Shown here piece by piece: positions 19,318 through 26,321 of a stretch of DNA of 55,095 bases. Both the position numbers and the translations under genes were made by a program. Position 1 is the stretch's first letter. Each line of letters begins with the position of its first letter. Origin of the DNA: Alteromonadaceae bacterium (lineage in GTDB: Bacteria; Pseudomonadota; Gammaproteobacteria; Pseudomonadales; Oleiphilaceae); the NCBI GenBank assembly GCA_013393545.1, contig JABXHG010000179.1, forward strand, positions 1 through 55,095, given 5' to 3'. The notes below the pieces were generated by a model. The model saw only the letters and a program-made list of their open reading frames with translations. It did not search any database and was not told the DNA's origin.

Positions 19318-19379
19318 GGTGCTCCAAAAGTGCTCCAAAATTTGGTTTGGAGCACCGCAAACAGGGAGCGTGGAGCACC
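19318..19379. repeat. Clustered GGAGCACC repeats between dusA and int
   Basis: Four copies of the GGAGCAC(C) box occur in 62 bp. Two are inverted (GGTGCTCCAAA at 19318-19328, GTGCTCCAAAA at 19330-19340) and two direct (TTTGGAGCACC at 19346-19356, TGGAGCACC at 19371-19379). They fill the space before the integrase start. By position they may be arm-type integrase or excisionase sites, or an operator for int. Confidence 0.55.
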
Positions 19380-20459
19380 GTGCCTACCATTACTGTGAGA
19401 ACCCGTGCCGATGGTACCAAATCGTACCGGGCTGCTATCCGCATCAAGCGTAAAGGCCAGATAGTATATCGTGAAAGCCGGACCTTCGACCGTAAGGCCT
19501 TGGCGAAAGACTGGGCAACCCGAAGAGAACTGGAGCTTCAGGAACATGGAGCCCTGGATAGAGTGAAACATCGAGGGGTGTCTATTGGGGATCTGATCAA
19601 ACGGTACCTGGATGAGTTCGGCTCCAACTTTGGGCGGAGCAAATACGCGCACCTGGAATACATGCGCACCTTTGACCTGGCCGATCTGGATGCGCTGGAG
19701 CTCAAGCCGAGCGATATCGTTTCCCATGTTGTACACCGGCTGAAGGCGGTGAAGCCTCAAACCGTTAATAACGACATCATCTGGCTCAGGTCTGTATTCA
19801 AAGTTGCCCGCACCGCCTGGAACATTCCCGTGGATATCAACGCAATTAACGATGCGGCGGAAACCTGCAAGCGTGAGCGGTTGGTGTCCAAACCTGACTC
19901 CCGAGAGCGTCGGCCGTCGCTGGAGGAGCTCAACAAGCTAATGGAGTACGCCACACGGCCAGGCGGCAAGCGCATTATCCCCATGGATGAAATCATTCTG
20001 TTTGCGTTGTTCTCCGGCAGGCGCCAGGAAGAGATTACTCGCATCCGCTGGGATGGGCTGGATGAAAAGAACCAGGCCATCATCGTCTCCGACATGAAGC
20101 ACCCCACCGAGAAGAAAGGCAACCACCGTCGCGTGCATTTAACCGATGAGGCTCTGGCGATTATTCAGCGCCAGCCAAGGCGAGAGGGCGAAGAGCGGAT
20201 TTTCCCCAGCAATAGCAAAAGCATTAGCACCAGGTTCAGGGAGTGGTGCGCATTCCTGGGCGTTGAAGACCTGCGCTTCCATGATCTCCGGCATGAGTGC
20301 ATCAGCTGGCTGTTTGAGCGGGGCTGGGATATTCCGAGGGTGGCCGCTGTGAGTGGGCACACTACCTGGTCAACGTTGCAGAAATATACCCACCTGAGCA
20401 GGCAGGAGCCTCACGATAAGTACGATGGGTGGAGATACAGGCCTAAAAAGAAGGCTTGA
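19380..20459 (+). CDS. int: Tyrosine-type site-specific integrase (dusA-targeting type)
   Basis: The 359-residue recombinase has an N-terminal arm-binding region (RADGTKSYRAAIRIKRKG), a core-binding domain around residues 70-165 and a catalytic domain. Visible catalytic residues are Arg215 (SGRRQEE), His301 and Arg304 (HDLRHE), His327 (GHTTW) and the nucleophile Tyr336 (QKYTHL). It would integrate and excise the prophage at dusA. GTG 19380 is chosen because the N-terminus then matches the family. An upstream in-frame TTG at 19347 lies inside the repeat cluster. It is transcribed opposite to the early operon and followed at once by a terminator. Confidence 0.92.
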   Translation: MPTITVRTRADGTKSYRAAIRIKRKGQIVYRESRTFDRKALAKDWATRRELELQEHGALDRVKHRGVSIGDLIKRYLDEFGSNFGRSKYAHLEYMRTFDLADLDALELKPSDIVSHVVHRLKAVKPQTVNNDIIWLRSVFKVARTAWNIPVDINAINDAAETCKRERLVSKPDSRERRPSLEELNKLMEYATRPGGKRIIPMDEIILFALFSGRRQEEITRIRWDGLDEKNQAIIVSDMKHPTEKKGNHRRVHLTDEALAIIQRQPRREGEERIFPSNSKSISTRFREWCAFLGVEDLRFHDLRHECISWLFERGWDIPRVAAVSGHTTWSTLQKYTHLSRQEPHDKYDGWRYRPKKKA

Positions 20460-20481
20460 AAGGCGGCGCTCGGCCGCCTTT
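20459..20481 (+). terminator. Terminator after int
   Basis: A perfect 9-bp stem, AAAGGCGGC / GCCGCCTTT, with a 5-base loop directly overlaps the int stop codon. The A/T ends of the stem make it usable in both directions, so it may also end the leftward transcript from the gene at 20497-20682. Confidence 0.7.
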
Positions 20482-20496
20482 ATTACGTTTCGAAGG

Positions 20497-20682
20497 TTAT
20501 CGCGTGCTGTCAGGCGTGCGCTTTACTCTCTGCCAAACGTTGCCTGGCTTCGAGGTTGGAGGCATTGGCCTATTGTCGGGCACAGTCGTCCAATTCTTCG
20601 TGGCGCCTCCACGAGGCCCTGTTTCTCGATAGATGCCTCCATCACGACGGGTGTTTTGACCTGGTTTTTTGGAGTTGGTCAT
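20497..20682 (-). CDS. Small conserved phage-type protein, unknown function
   Basis: The 61-residue basic protein is rich in Gly, Pro and Arg (KKPGQNTRRDGGIYRETGPRG; PPTSKPGNVW). It has a GAGGTAG ribosome-binding site about 7 bases before the ATG. The GGIYxExGPRGG pattern recalls small YjzC-like proteins found near integrases, but no function is known. It is the last gene of the leftward early set and converges on int. Confidence 0.6.
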   Translation of the reverse strand: MTNSKKPGQNTRRDGGIYRETGPRGGATKNWTTVPDNRPMPPTSKPGNVWQRVKRTPDSTR

Positions 20683-20700
20683 GCTGACTACCTCATATGA

Positions 20701-20852
20701 AAGCTCAGCAGAAGAACAGCCAGGCCCAGACGTTGAAAGTCTGTTTGATGTGCAATAACATCGTTGGCCCGATTCCCATATCGGTGGCGGCTGCTGAGCT
20801 TAATTAGTTAGTGGCCCGCTTTGCTGTGTTGAGGTTGCCGCCTCGACACAGC
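20701..20852. other. Structured non-coding segment
   Basis: An 11-bp perfect inverted repeat, AAGCTCAGCAG (20701-20711) / CTGCTGAGCTT (20791-20801), encloses 79 bases. It is followed by a second stem of 12 pairs, GCTGTGTTGAGG (20823-20834) with CCTCGACACAGC (20841-20852), one pair being G-U. No open frame fits. From here to 21307 the sequence is AT-rich and gene-free, apart from a direct repeat ATAGKTCATACGAAG at 21137 and 21168. It could be a small RNA or protein-binding sites. Confidence 0.4.
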
Positions 20853-21307
20853 AGTTCTTGCCTTTTGAATCAGCGAATCTTTATTAAGTTTCGCTACCTT
20901 CCGATACTACATTTTAATCTTGTTGTGTCAACCATATGTCGTGCCTCCCTTGTTCGGAAAATACAATATGTAGTAGTTTGGCGTTTAGTGACGTTGATTT
21001 TAGCTACATGATGCGCTCTGAATTCAACTTTGATTGAACGGTGACAGAGTGTAGTTTTTTGTAACCGTACTTTTGTTTTCGGTGGAACTGCAGGAATCGG
21101 TTTACGCTTCGAATTGGAAAAATATTACATCGTCATATAGGTCATACGAAGATCCCTATCTCAGGATATAGTTCATACGAAGGTTGCGATTTTCTATTGG
21201 GTTAGAATTGTAACTGACTGAAAATTAAGCCATTGCGCACTTTTCCCCGTACCCATATGGTTTCTCCGTGGCCACGCACAAACGTATTTTTCACGGAGAG
21301 TTTTCAA

Positions 21308-21505
21308 ATGGATAAGATTTCTATCGATGATCGGTTGGCATTGATTGGCGACCTGGCAAAGGTTGGGCACTCGCTGCATGATCTGGCCTTGGCAGGTGTG
21401 ATTACTGAGCGGGTGCTCGCCATGTTCCACGAGATAATGGCGGCTATTCTGGAGTTGTCGCGCGCCGCAGCTGCCGAGCCTCCCACCTCTGGTGACGGCA
21501 CCTGA
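21308..21505 (+). CDS. Small helical phage protein, unknown function
   Basis: The 65-residue protein starts at ATG 21308 with a GGAGA 8 bases upstream. Earlier in-frame starts lack such a site. The sequence is mostly amphipathic helix (IGDLAKVGHSLHDLAL, FHEIMAAILELSRAAA) with a polar tail. No family is recognised. Its 3' end overlaps the 3' end of the frameshifted minus-strand gene by about 60 bases. Confidence 0.5.
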   Translation: MDKISIDDRLALIGDLAKVGHSLHDLALAGVITERVLAMFHEIMAAILELSRAAAAEPPTSGDGT

Positions 21506-21715
21506 TCTGCCGGTAAACCGTTGCAGCCTGCGGGTTATGATCCAGCTCCGCCCTGGAGCTGATGCCGCAGGCCTGCAATAGGAAGTCTCGGGCGTCATCC
21601 TCTGTGTGAGTGCCGCCCGGCGCCTGTCCAGATATAGCCGAAAACTGCTGTTCTGGCAGAGCAGGGCGGCGTTCCGTGCCAGAAAGCCGCCCTTTGGAGT
21701 GCTTTCCTCTGCCAT
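21444..21715 (-). pseudogene. Frameshifted small phage protein
   Basis: The ATG at 21715 opens a frame reading GGFLARNAALLCQ and FRLYLDRRR. Sense then continues in another frame as GGTHTEDDARDFLL, QACGISSRAELDHNP and QAATVYRQI, ending at TAG 21444-21446. Together these give a known type of about 90-residue phage protein of unknown function. The break lies in the GC run at about 21612-21623, so a single-base indel (mutation or sequencing error) is likely. It is the third gene of the antirepressor operon, starting 3 bases after the previous stop. Confidence 0.55.
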
Positions 21716-21717
21716 GG

Positions 21718-22086
21718 TTACGCTGCCTGTTCTGGAGTGGTCAGTGCTTCGCCCTTCTCGATCACTGCCTCCAGCCAGTCAATGTACTCATCCATCTTCT
21801 GCAGGTCCTCGTTAAACATCCGCTCTGGGTGCAGCAGATAGTCCAGCTTCATGTCGATGCGCAGCTCCACAATCGGGTTGGTTGACCGGCCGACTTCATA
21901 GCAGGTATCCACCGGCAACACTCGTGAGCTAACCGCGCCCACGTGGCCGGAAAGGTCACAGAACGCATGGGCCAGGCCCCGGCGGCTGAGGATGCAGCAC
22001 AACAGAAAAATCTCTTCCGCGCGGCCGTACAGCCACTCGGTCATTTGTTCGGCGGATTGAGGTTGGGTTGGCTGGGTCATGATCAT
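21718..22086 (-). CDS. Hypothetical phage protein coupled to the antirepressor
   Basis: The 122-residue protein is not assigned to a family. It has an acidic, helical C-terminus (MFNEDLQKMDEYIDWLEAVIEKGE) and a middle region with several Cys. Its ATG overlaps the antirepressor stop in an ATGA, so it is translated with it. Work on anti-immunity or host takeover is possible from context only. Confidence 0.6.
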   Translation of the reverse strand: MIMTQPTQPQSAEQMTEWLYGRAEEIFLLCCILSRRGLAHAFCDLSGHVGAVSSRVLPVDTCYEVGRSTNPIVELRIDMKLDYLLHPERMFNEDLQKMDEYIDWLEAVIEKGEALTTPEQAA

Positions 22087-22898
22087 TCCTCCTCGCTCTG
22101 GAACAGGGCCAGCATGTCGTGCATGCCGCGGTTGGCCTTTTGCAGCTTTTTCAGTTCGGGGTGGTGCAGTGGGGTGGTGATGCCCTGGGCGTCAATGTCC
22201 AGGCACACCAGCGTGGGCGCGCTGATCATCGGGCCGGATTCGTCTCTCAGCACCTGGCGGACGAAATCTTTTTCGGCCTTGTTCATGGCGCGAATCCAGC
22301 GGTGGGCGATGGGCCGCAGGTGCTCCACCATGAGAATGGCGTCTTTGGCCTGCTGGGTGGTGAGGTCTTCCACCCGGCGGACACCAAAGCGGTTTCGGAT
22401 GCGTTCGTTGATGGCGTAGGACGCACCCTTGCCACCAAAGCCAACGCAGACAGAACGGATGGTGGCGGCCAGCTGTTCGCGCAGTTGGTAGGGTGCGCGA
22501 TCAGCTGTTGGGCTCATCTGTACCTTATCGAGAACGTCCAACACCCACTTGCGGAAGTCTTTGGCCTTTTCCGTGCGGGCGAACATGGCGAGAAGGTGGC
22601 AGCCCCGAGGGGAGAAAATGCGGACGGTTTTGGTTAGGTTCCCCGAGAACCCCGAATCTGTGTTCCCGGTAGTTGGGTTACTTCTGACGGTGATTAGCTC
22701 GGTCATTCCGGCCGTGAATTCGTCAGAGTTGTTGCGATACAAGCTGCTAATTTTATCGGCGCGGGAATAGCCCAAAGCCCGGGCAAGATCGGTAGCTGAG
22801 AGCCACGGCTGGCCATTGTGATCAATGATAGTGAGTTCGGTGCCTTCAAACACCAGATATCCGGATGGTGCGGACGCACCTTGGGCGTGATTATGCAT
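22083..22898 (-). CDS. BRO-N domain antirepressor
   Basis: The 271-residue protein starts with a BRO-N domain (LVFEGTELTIIDHNGQPWLSA, DLARALGYSRADKI, RIFSPRGCHLLAMFARTEKAKDFRKWVLDVLD), as in phage antirepressors that bind and inactivate repressors. The C-terminal half is a helical region of unknown type. The frame stays open far upstream, but ATG 22898 with AGGAA 9 bases before it fits the domain start. The upstream leader holds a C4 antisense RNA whose targets cover this ribosome-binding site, so production is normally switched off in lysogens. It heads a three-gene coupled set. Confidence 0.85.
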   Translation of the reverse strand: MHNHAQGASAPSGYLVFEGTELTIIDHNGQPWLSATDLARALGYSRADKISSLYRNNSDEFTAGMTELITVRSNPTTGNTDSGFSGNLTKTVRIFSPRGCHLLAMFARTEKAKDFRKWVLDVLDKVQMSPTADRAPYQLREQLAATIRSVCVGFGGKGASYAINERIRNRFGVRRVEDLTTQQAKDAILMVEHLRPIAHRWIRAMNKAEKDFVRQVLRDESGPMISAPTLVCLDIDAQGITTPLHHPELKKLQKANRGMHDMLALFQSEEE

Positions 22899-22906
22899 GG
22901 CATAGA

Positions 22907-22945
22907 TTCCTGTATCGGTTAAGGAATCCGTCGCCCCGCTGCTAA
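22907..22945 (-). promoter_or_regulatory. C4 target sites in the antirepressor leader
   Basis: On the minus strand TACAGGAA (22914-22907) includes the Shine-Dalgarno of the antirepressor and is the exact complement of the C4 loop TTCCTGTA. TTAGCAG (22945-22939) complements the second loop CTGCTAA. Pairing would hide the ribosome-binding site. A second pair of like sites lies upstream of C4, at 23092-23098 and 23107-23113. Confidence 0.7.
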
Positions 22946-22960
22946 TCAGGGTGGACGGAA

Positions 22961-23018
22961 CCGTGCGGGTTAGCAGACCGGCTACAGGAACCGGCAGGCC
23001 CGAAGGCCTCCCGCACGG
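22961..23018 (-). ncRNA. c4: C4-type antisense RNA controlling the antirepressor
   Basis: The minus strand folds as a closing 9-bp stem, CCGTGCGGG / CCCGCACGG (23018-23010 with 22969-22961). Inside are a GGCC-TTCG-GGCC hairpin, a CCGG hairpin with loop TTCCTGTAG, and a single-stranded CTGCTAA. This matches the C4 antisense RNA of phages P1 and P7, processed from the ant transcript, which blocks antirepressor translation. Both unpaired motifs are complementary to sites up- and downstream, in the a/b arrangement known from P1. The spurious translation of this region (PVPVAGLLTRTVPSTLIS) is often misannotated as an Ash-family protein. Confidence 0.8.
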
Positions 23019-23243
23019 CCCGCCCATAAACTGGCGCGCCATGCGCTGAGCACAAAAAAACCGCTGACTCGAATGGAGATGCGGTGTGCTCTCCTGTAGT
23101 TGCAGGCTGCTAAACCCGGTCGCTGATTTTGCAGCGACAGAGTAAGTATGGCCCCGGCATTTGCCCTGAGTCAACGGGAACGCTATTGTTCTGGTGTTAT
23201 TTTTTCTCTTTCTCGTACTGTTTTCTTGCAAAGGAGATGCGCT
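23019..23243. other. Upstream part of the antirepressor leader, gene-free
   Basis: This is the remainder of the 345-base gap between the antirepressor and the BRCT gene. On the minus strand it holds the first set of C4-complementary sites. It also has an ACCGC...GCGGT stem followed by seven T (about 23086-23054), which could act as an attenuator. The promoter for the leftward transcript and the divergent one for the BRCT gene should lie near 23140-23230, but no clear box is seen. Confidence 0.4.
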
Positions 23244-23900
23244 ATGGCTGTTTTTCCTCGCCGTGAAATTCCTCTTGATGACAATGGCCAGCCGCTCAAC
23301 CCAGCGCTGTGTTGGTCGCGCGTGGCGGATCGTCAGGTGGATGAGGTTATTGGCTTGTGCAAGGGTGTGCTGGCTGATGGTCAGGTCACTCAGGGCGAAG
23401 CCGAGTTCTTGCTTAACTGGCTGGAGTCGAACCAGCAGTCGGCGGATAAGTGGCCTGCCAGGGTGATCTATCCTCGTATTCGCGCCATGCTGGCAGACGG
23501 CGTGCTGGATGATGATGAGGAGCAAGAGTTGCTTACTTTGTTGATGGGTATCACAGGCAGTCCGAAGGTGAATGCTACAGGCGCCAGCGCCAGCACTACC
23601 CTTCCTTTCGACGATCCCGCACCTCGGGTGGCCTTTGCTGGAGAGATCTTCTGTTTGACGGGTACCTTTGCTTGTGGTCCCCGGCGAGAGGTTGAGGAGG
23701 CCGTTATTCAGCGCGGTGGAAAGGTAAAGAAGACGCCCTGCAAGAAGACTGCCTTCCTGGTGGTGGGTGAAGTGGGCAGTCGTGATTGGGCTCACAGTAC
23801 CTTTGGCCGCAAGATCGAAAAAGCCATTGATTTGCGCGATAGCGGTTCCAGCATTGCCATTATCCCGGAAGAGCGTTTCTTTGATTACCTGAATGGCTGA
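23244..23900 (+). CDS. BRCT domain protein with TerB-like N-terminus
   Basis: The 218-residue protein starts with AAGGAG and ATG 23244. Residues ~20-110 form a helical region with two similar halves (VIGLCKGVLADGQVTQGEAEFLL; RIRAMLADGVLDDDEEQELL), as in TerB-like repeats. Residues ~130-215 form a BRCT domain (FCLTGTFACGPRREVEEAV, GGKVKKTPCKKTAFLVVG) of the kind in DNA ligase LigA, which binds DNA ends or phospho-sites. Stand-alone proteins of this layout occur in prophages and islands with unknown roles. It lies against the direction of the early operon, with the toxin-antitoxin pair. Confidence 0.8.
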   Translation: MAVFPRREIPLDDNGQPLNPALCWSRVADRQVDEVIGLCKGVLADGQVTQGEAEFLLNWLESNQQSADKWPARVIYPRIRAMLADGVLDDDEEQELLTLLMGITGSPKVNATGASASTTLPFDDPAPRVAFAGEIFCLTGTFACGPRREVEEAVIQRGGKVKKTPCKKTAFLVVGEVGSRDWAHSTFGRKIEKAIDLRDSGSSIAIIPEERFFDYLNG

Positions 23901-23978
23901 GGTGGCGCAGGCCGAATGCGTGATATTTCGTACCATTCCTGATTTGTTTTTCTGTATTCGGTTGGATACACTTTGAGC

Positions 23979-24284
23979 ATGAACGAAATTCTTGAAACGG
24001 AAGTCTTCAGCGAATGGCTGCGAAAGCTGAAGGATCCAGTTGGAAAGGTCAGCATTCTTCGCCGAATTAAAAGAGCCAGAGAGGGCAACTTCGGTGACCA
24101 TGAATCGGTTGGCGGCAACGTATCGGAAATGCGGCTGTTCAACGGTCCCGGGTACAGGCTTTATTACACGATGATAGACAAGCAGGTGTATTGGCTTCTG
24201 ATAGGTGGCGATAAGTCCACGCAAGAGAAAGACATAGAGAAAGCCAGGAAAATGGCTTCTGGTATTCACGGAACAAAACCGTGA
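23979..24284 (+). CDS. RelE/HigB-type toxin (phage Gp49-like family)
   Basis: The 101-residue basic protein fits the Gp49/HigB-like branch of RelE toxins, which cleave mRNA or block growth: FSEWLRKLKDPVGKVSILRRIKRA, GDHESVGGNVSEMRL, GPGYRLYYT, and a C-terminal LLIGGDKSTQEKDIEKA. It is followed 12 bases later by its antitoxin; toxin-first order is typical for this family. ATG 23979 is chosen over the in-frame TTG two codons earlier. It probably stabilises the prophage or excludes other phages. Confidence 0.85.
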   Translation: MNEILETEVFSEWLRKLKDPVGKVSILRRIKRAREGNFGDHESVGGNVSEMRLFNGPGYRLYYTMIDKQVYWLLIGGDKSTQEKDIEKARKMASGIHGTKP

Positions 24285-24296
24285 GAGGTGATGAAA

Positions 24297-24713
24297 ATGG
24301 CTATTAATCAAGAAGCGGTTGAAAAATATGGTGTTCGGCCGTTTGATGTGGCTGAGTATCTGGATAGCGACGAAATGATCGTTGCATACCTGTCCGAAAT
24401 TTTGGCAGAAGGCGATATGGATGAGTTGCTGGAAGCGCTTGGCGAAGTTGCCAGAGCCAAAGGCATGAGCAAGCTTGCTGAAGACACCGGGCTTGGGCGA
24501 GAAAGTATGTATAAAGCTCTGGCGCCAGGAGCAAAGCCTCGATTCGACACAGTTAGCCGAGTTCTGAGAGGCCTCGGCGTTAGCCTTCGCGCTGAGCCGG
24601 TAGGGCAGAAAACTGCGCAAGTGGGCATTGCAACCCGCCCGCAGGCAAAGCAGGGCGGAGGGAAAGCAGCAAAGCCACGGCCCTCTAAAGATTCCAACCT
24701 CCAGCACGCGTAA
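24297..24713 (+). CDS. HigA-like antitoxin (addiction module antidote, HTH)
   Basis: The 138-residue protein matches the antidote family that partners Gp49-like toxins. An N-terminal FDVAEYLDSDEMIVAYLSEIL is followed by an HTH (MSKLAEDTGLGRESMYKAL, FDTVSRVLRGLGVSL). The C-terminal ~35 residues are a basic, Ala/Lys-rich tail. It should bind the toxin and repress the shared promoter. GAGG 8 bases upstream favours ATG 24297; ATG 24291 and GTG 24288 are too close to it. Confidence 0.85.
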   Translation: MAINQEAVEKYGVRPFDVAEYLDSDEMIVAYLSEILAEGDMDELLEALGEVARAKGMSKLAEDTGLGRESMYKALAPGAKPRFDTVSRVLRGLGVSLRAEPVGQKTAQVGIATRPQAKQGGGKAAKPRPSKDSNLQHA

Positions 24714-24721
24714 CCCCTCCA

Positions 24722-24973
24722 TTACGCCAGCCCTGCGCTTGCCGGTGTGGGGCTGGGAATATTTCCCGGAATAATTTGCGGTCGATTTTGCAAAAGCCGC
24801 TGCGGCCGCACTACCGCTTCCACCACCTGGATCTCTACCCGAATGGCCTGGCGAATGCGGTGGCACAAGCGGAAGGCCACGGCGGGTATGGCTTTGCCTC
24901 GGTTGGCGTCGCCAATGAGTTTGCGGGCGGCGCGGTAGGCGGCGATGAGTTTGTTCAGCCTGGTGGTGATCAC
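24722..24973 (-). CDS. Small basic phage protein, unknown function
   Basis: The 83-residue protein starts at GTG 24973, with AAGGAG 7 bases upstream. The N-terminal half is a basic helix (RLNKLIAAYRAARKLIGDANRGKAI) and the C-terminal half is Pro-rich. No family is recognised. It is preceded by strong hairpins that separate it from the DUF2303 gene and converges on the antitoxin gene. Confidence 0.5.
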   Translation of the reverse strand: MITTRLNKLIAAYRAARKLIGDANRGKAIPAVAFRLCHRIRQAIRVEIQVVEAVVRPQRLLQNRPQIIPGNIPSPTPASAGLA

Positions 24974-24998
24974 GCGGCTTCTCCTTTCGTTGATCAGT

Positions 24999-25051
24999 GC
25001 ATCCGGCAGGGCTCTCGCTGAAAGCCCTCTCGGATGCGCCCCGTGGGGCGC
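24999..25051 (-). terminator. Paired intercistronic hairpins
   Basis: GCATCCG (24999-25005) pairs with CGGATGC (25031-25037) around an inner AGGGCT/AGCCCT stem. It abuts a second stem, GCGCCCC (25036-25042) / GGGGCGC (25045-25051). No T run follows on the minus strand, so this is more likely an attenuator or mRNA-stability element between DUF2303 and the next gene than a classical terminator. Confidence 0.45.
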
Positions 25052-25058
25052 GTTGTGT

Positions 25059-25907
25059 TTAGTTCGGGTTGAAGGTGCCCACGAACGTATCCACCAGGTT
25101 GCCGTCCAGCGCATGCTCCAGGTGCTCGCGGAATTCCTTGGCCATTTCTTCTTGGTGGTGTTCCAGTCGAACAATGCGCAGAACCAGGCGAGGCTTTTCG
25201 CCGGTGATCAGGCTCACTCGCAGCCGGAAAACCCGTTCATCAAGGCCGTGGTAGGGCTCGCATTTGAACTCGATGAACGCGGGCAGGGTGTCTTTGTTTT
25301 TCGCCTCGATCTCACTCATGGCGCTGCGGCGGCCACCGAAGGTCTGTTCCTCGCTGGTGCTTTCAGAGGTGGCGCCAATCGTGATTCGGCGCACAGCACC
25401 TACGGCGGCTGGAAGGTTCAGCGTTTCGCCGGTCTCGCTGGTCACTTTCAGTTGCGGTGCCCAGTCTTCCAGCCATTCGGCCAGTTCTTTCTGCTCCATC
25501 GGGCGGCCGTCTTTGCCCAGCAGCTCTTCGAAGGCTGCGGTTTTCGGCAGCTTCAGGCCGGCGGTGTAATCGGCGTGGCCGGGTTGGTGAACGGTGCCCA
25601 GGTCAAAAAATACCTTGGCGGTCATGTTTTCCGGGTCCACAAAACAGGGAACGCTCAGCGCGTCCTGCTCTGCAATTGAGATCACTTCGCCGGCCGTGCA
25701 GTTGGTGTACTCAGCGAACTGGTCAATCTGGGTGGTGTTCATGTTGCCCCGGTACCGGCGGCGCAGGGGCATGAAGCGTTCCAGGCTTTTAACTTCCACT
25801 CCATCAGGCAGTGGCAGGGCGGTATGGGCGGTTTCATCGAGTACTGCCTCCAGTGCTCCGTTGCCTTTCAGTACTGCTGACAGGTATTCCAGTGCTTGCT
25901 TTTCCAT
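25059..25907 (-). CDS. DUF2303 family phage protein
   Basis: The 282-residue protein matches DUF2303 (YfdQ-like), common in the early regions of siphoviral prophages. It has an N-terminal region with ALPLPDGVEVKSLERFMPLRRRYRGNMNTT, the central FFDLGTVHQPGHADYTAGLKLPKTAAFEELL, and a C-terminal EFKCEPYHGLDERVFRLRVSL. It has no known enzymatic motif; a recombination or anti-defence role has been guessed for the family. It follows the gene at 25913 by 5 bases. Confidence 0.8.
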   Translation of the reverse strand: MEKQALEYLSAVLKGNGALEAVLDETAHTALPLPDGVEVKSLERFMPLRRRYRGNMNTTQIDQFAEYTNCTAGEVISIAEQDALSVPCFVDPENMTAKVFFDLGTVHQPGHADYTAGLKLPKTAAFEELLGKDGRPMEQKELAEWLEDWAPQLKVTSETGETLNLPAAVGAVRRITIGATSESTSEEQTFGGRRSAMSEIEAKNKDTLPAFIEFKCEPYHGLDERVFRLRVSLITGEKPRLVLRIVRLEHHQEEMAKEFREHLEHALDGNLVDTFVGTFNPN

Positions 25908-25912
25908 GGGAT

Positions 25913-26287
25913 TCAGTCCTTCTCTTCGCGGTTGGTTTCAGGGTCACCAGTGCGGGTAAACAGCTGGTTCTGGTTCTCGGGGAAGATGCTCAGCCGGCCG
26001 CCGGTGTTCACGTGCATGGGCGTTTCGGTGGTGTCTTCCTCGGAGATCTTGCCGCGCAGCGTGGGCACGGTGTATTTCAGGGTGTGGCCGATGTTCACCT
26101 GGTAGCTCTGGCCGATTCGCTTCAGGTTCAGCTGAATATCAATTCGGCCCTTGTCGTTGTTGTCGACAACGCCGCCGGCCACTTCGCTGAGCGCGCGGGC
26201 AAGCTTCTGCATGAACACGCCGCCGTCCAGATCGGCGATGAACTGGGTTACATCGGTATCCCGGTGTGTGGGTGCTGGTGCACTCAT
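25913..26287 (-). CDS. Phage early protein, usual partner of DUF2303
   Basis: The 124-residue protein reads TQFIADLDGGVFMQKLARALSEVAGGVVDNND, then a beta-rich part (GRIDIQLNLKRIG, VNIGHTLKYTVPTLRG) and a charged tail. Proteins of this pattern usually precede DUF2303 genes. The start at 26287 gives that family-like N-terminus. Function unknown. Confidence 0.65.
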   Translation of the reverse strand: MSAPAPTHRDTDVTQFIADLDGGVFMQKLARALSEVAGGVVDNNDKGRIDIQLNLKRIGQSYQVNIGHTLKYTVPTLRGKISEEDTTETPMHVNTGGRLSIFPENQNQLFTRTGDPETNREEKD

Positions 26288-26321
26288 GGTGATACTCCCG
26301 TTGGTTCTATTTTTGGTGACT

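Noticed and set aside
20811..21011. 66-codon plus-strand frame in the AT-rich region
   Set aside because: Composition is unlike the neighbouring genes, it has no ribosome-binding site and it overlaps a hairpin.
21194..21715. 173-codon minus-strand frame
   Set aside because: Beyond about codon 33 it is the wrong frame of a known small phage protein; the rest overlaps the plus-strand gene.
22920..23030. Ash-like peptide (PVPVAGLLTRTVPSTLIS)
   Set aside because: This peptide is the well-known false translation of C4 RNA; there is no start with a ribosome-binding site.
22083..24866. A 927-codon open frame on the minus strand ending in the antirepressor
   Set aside because: Only the last 271 codons carry family sequence. 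The upstream part runs through the C4 RNA, antisense to the BRCT and toxin genes, and is spurious.
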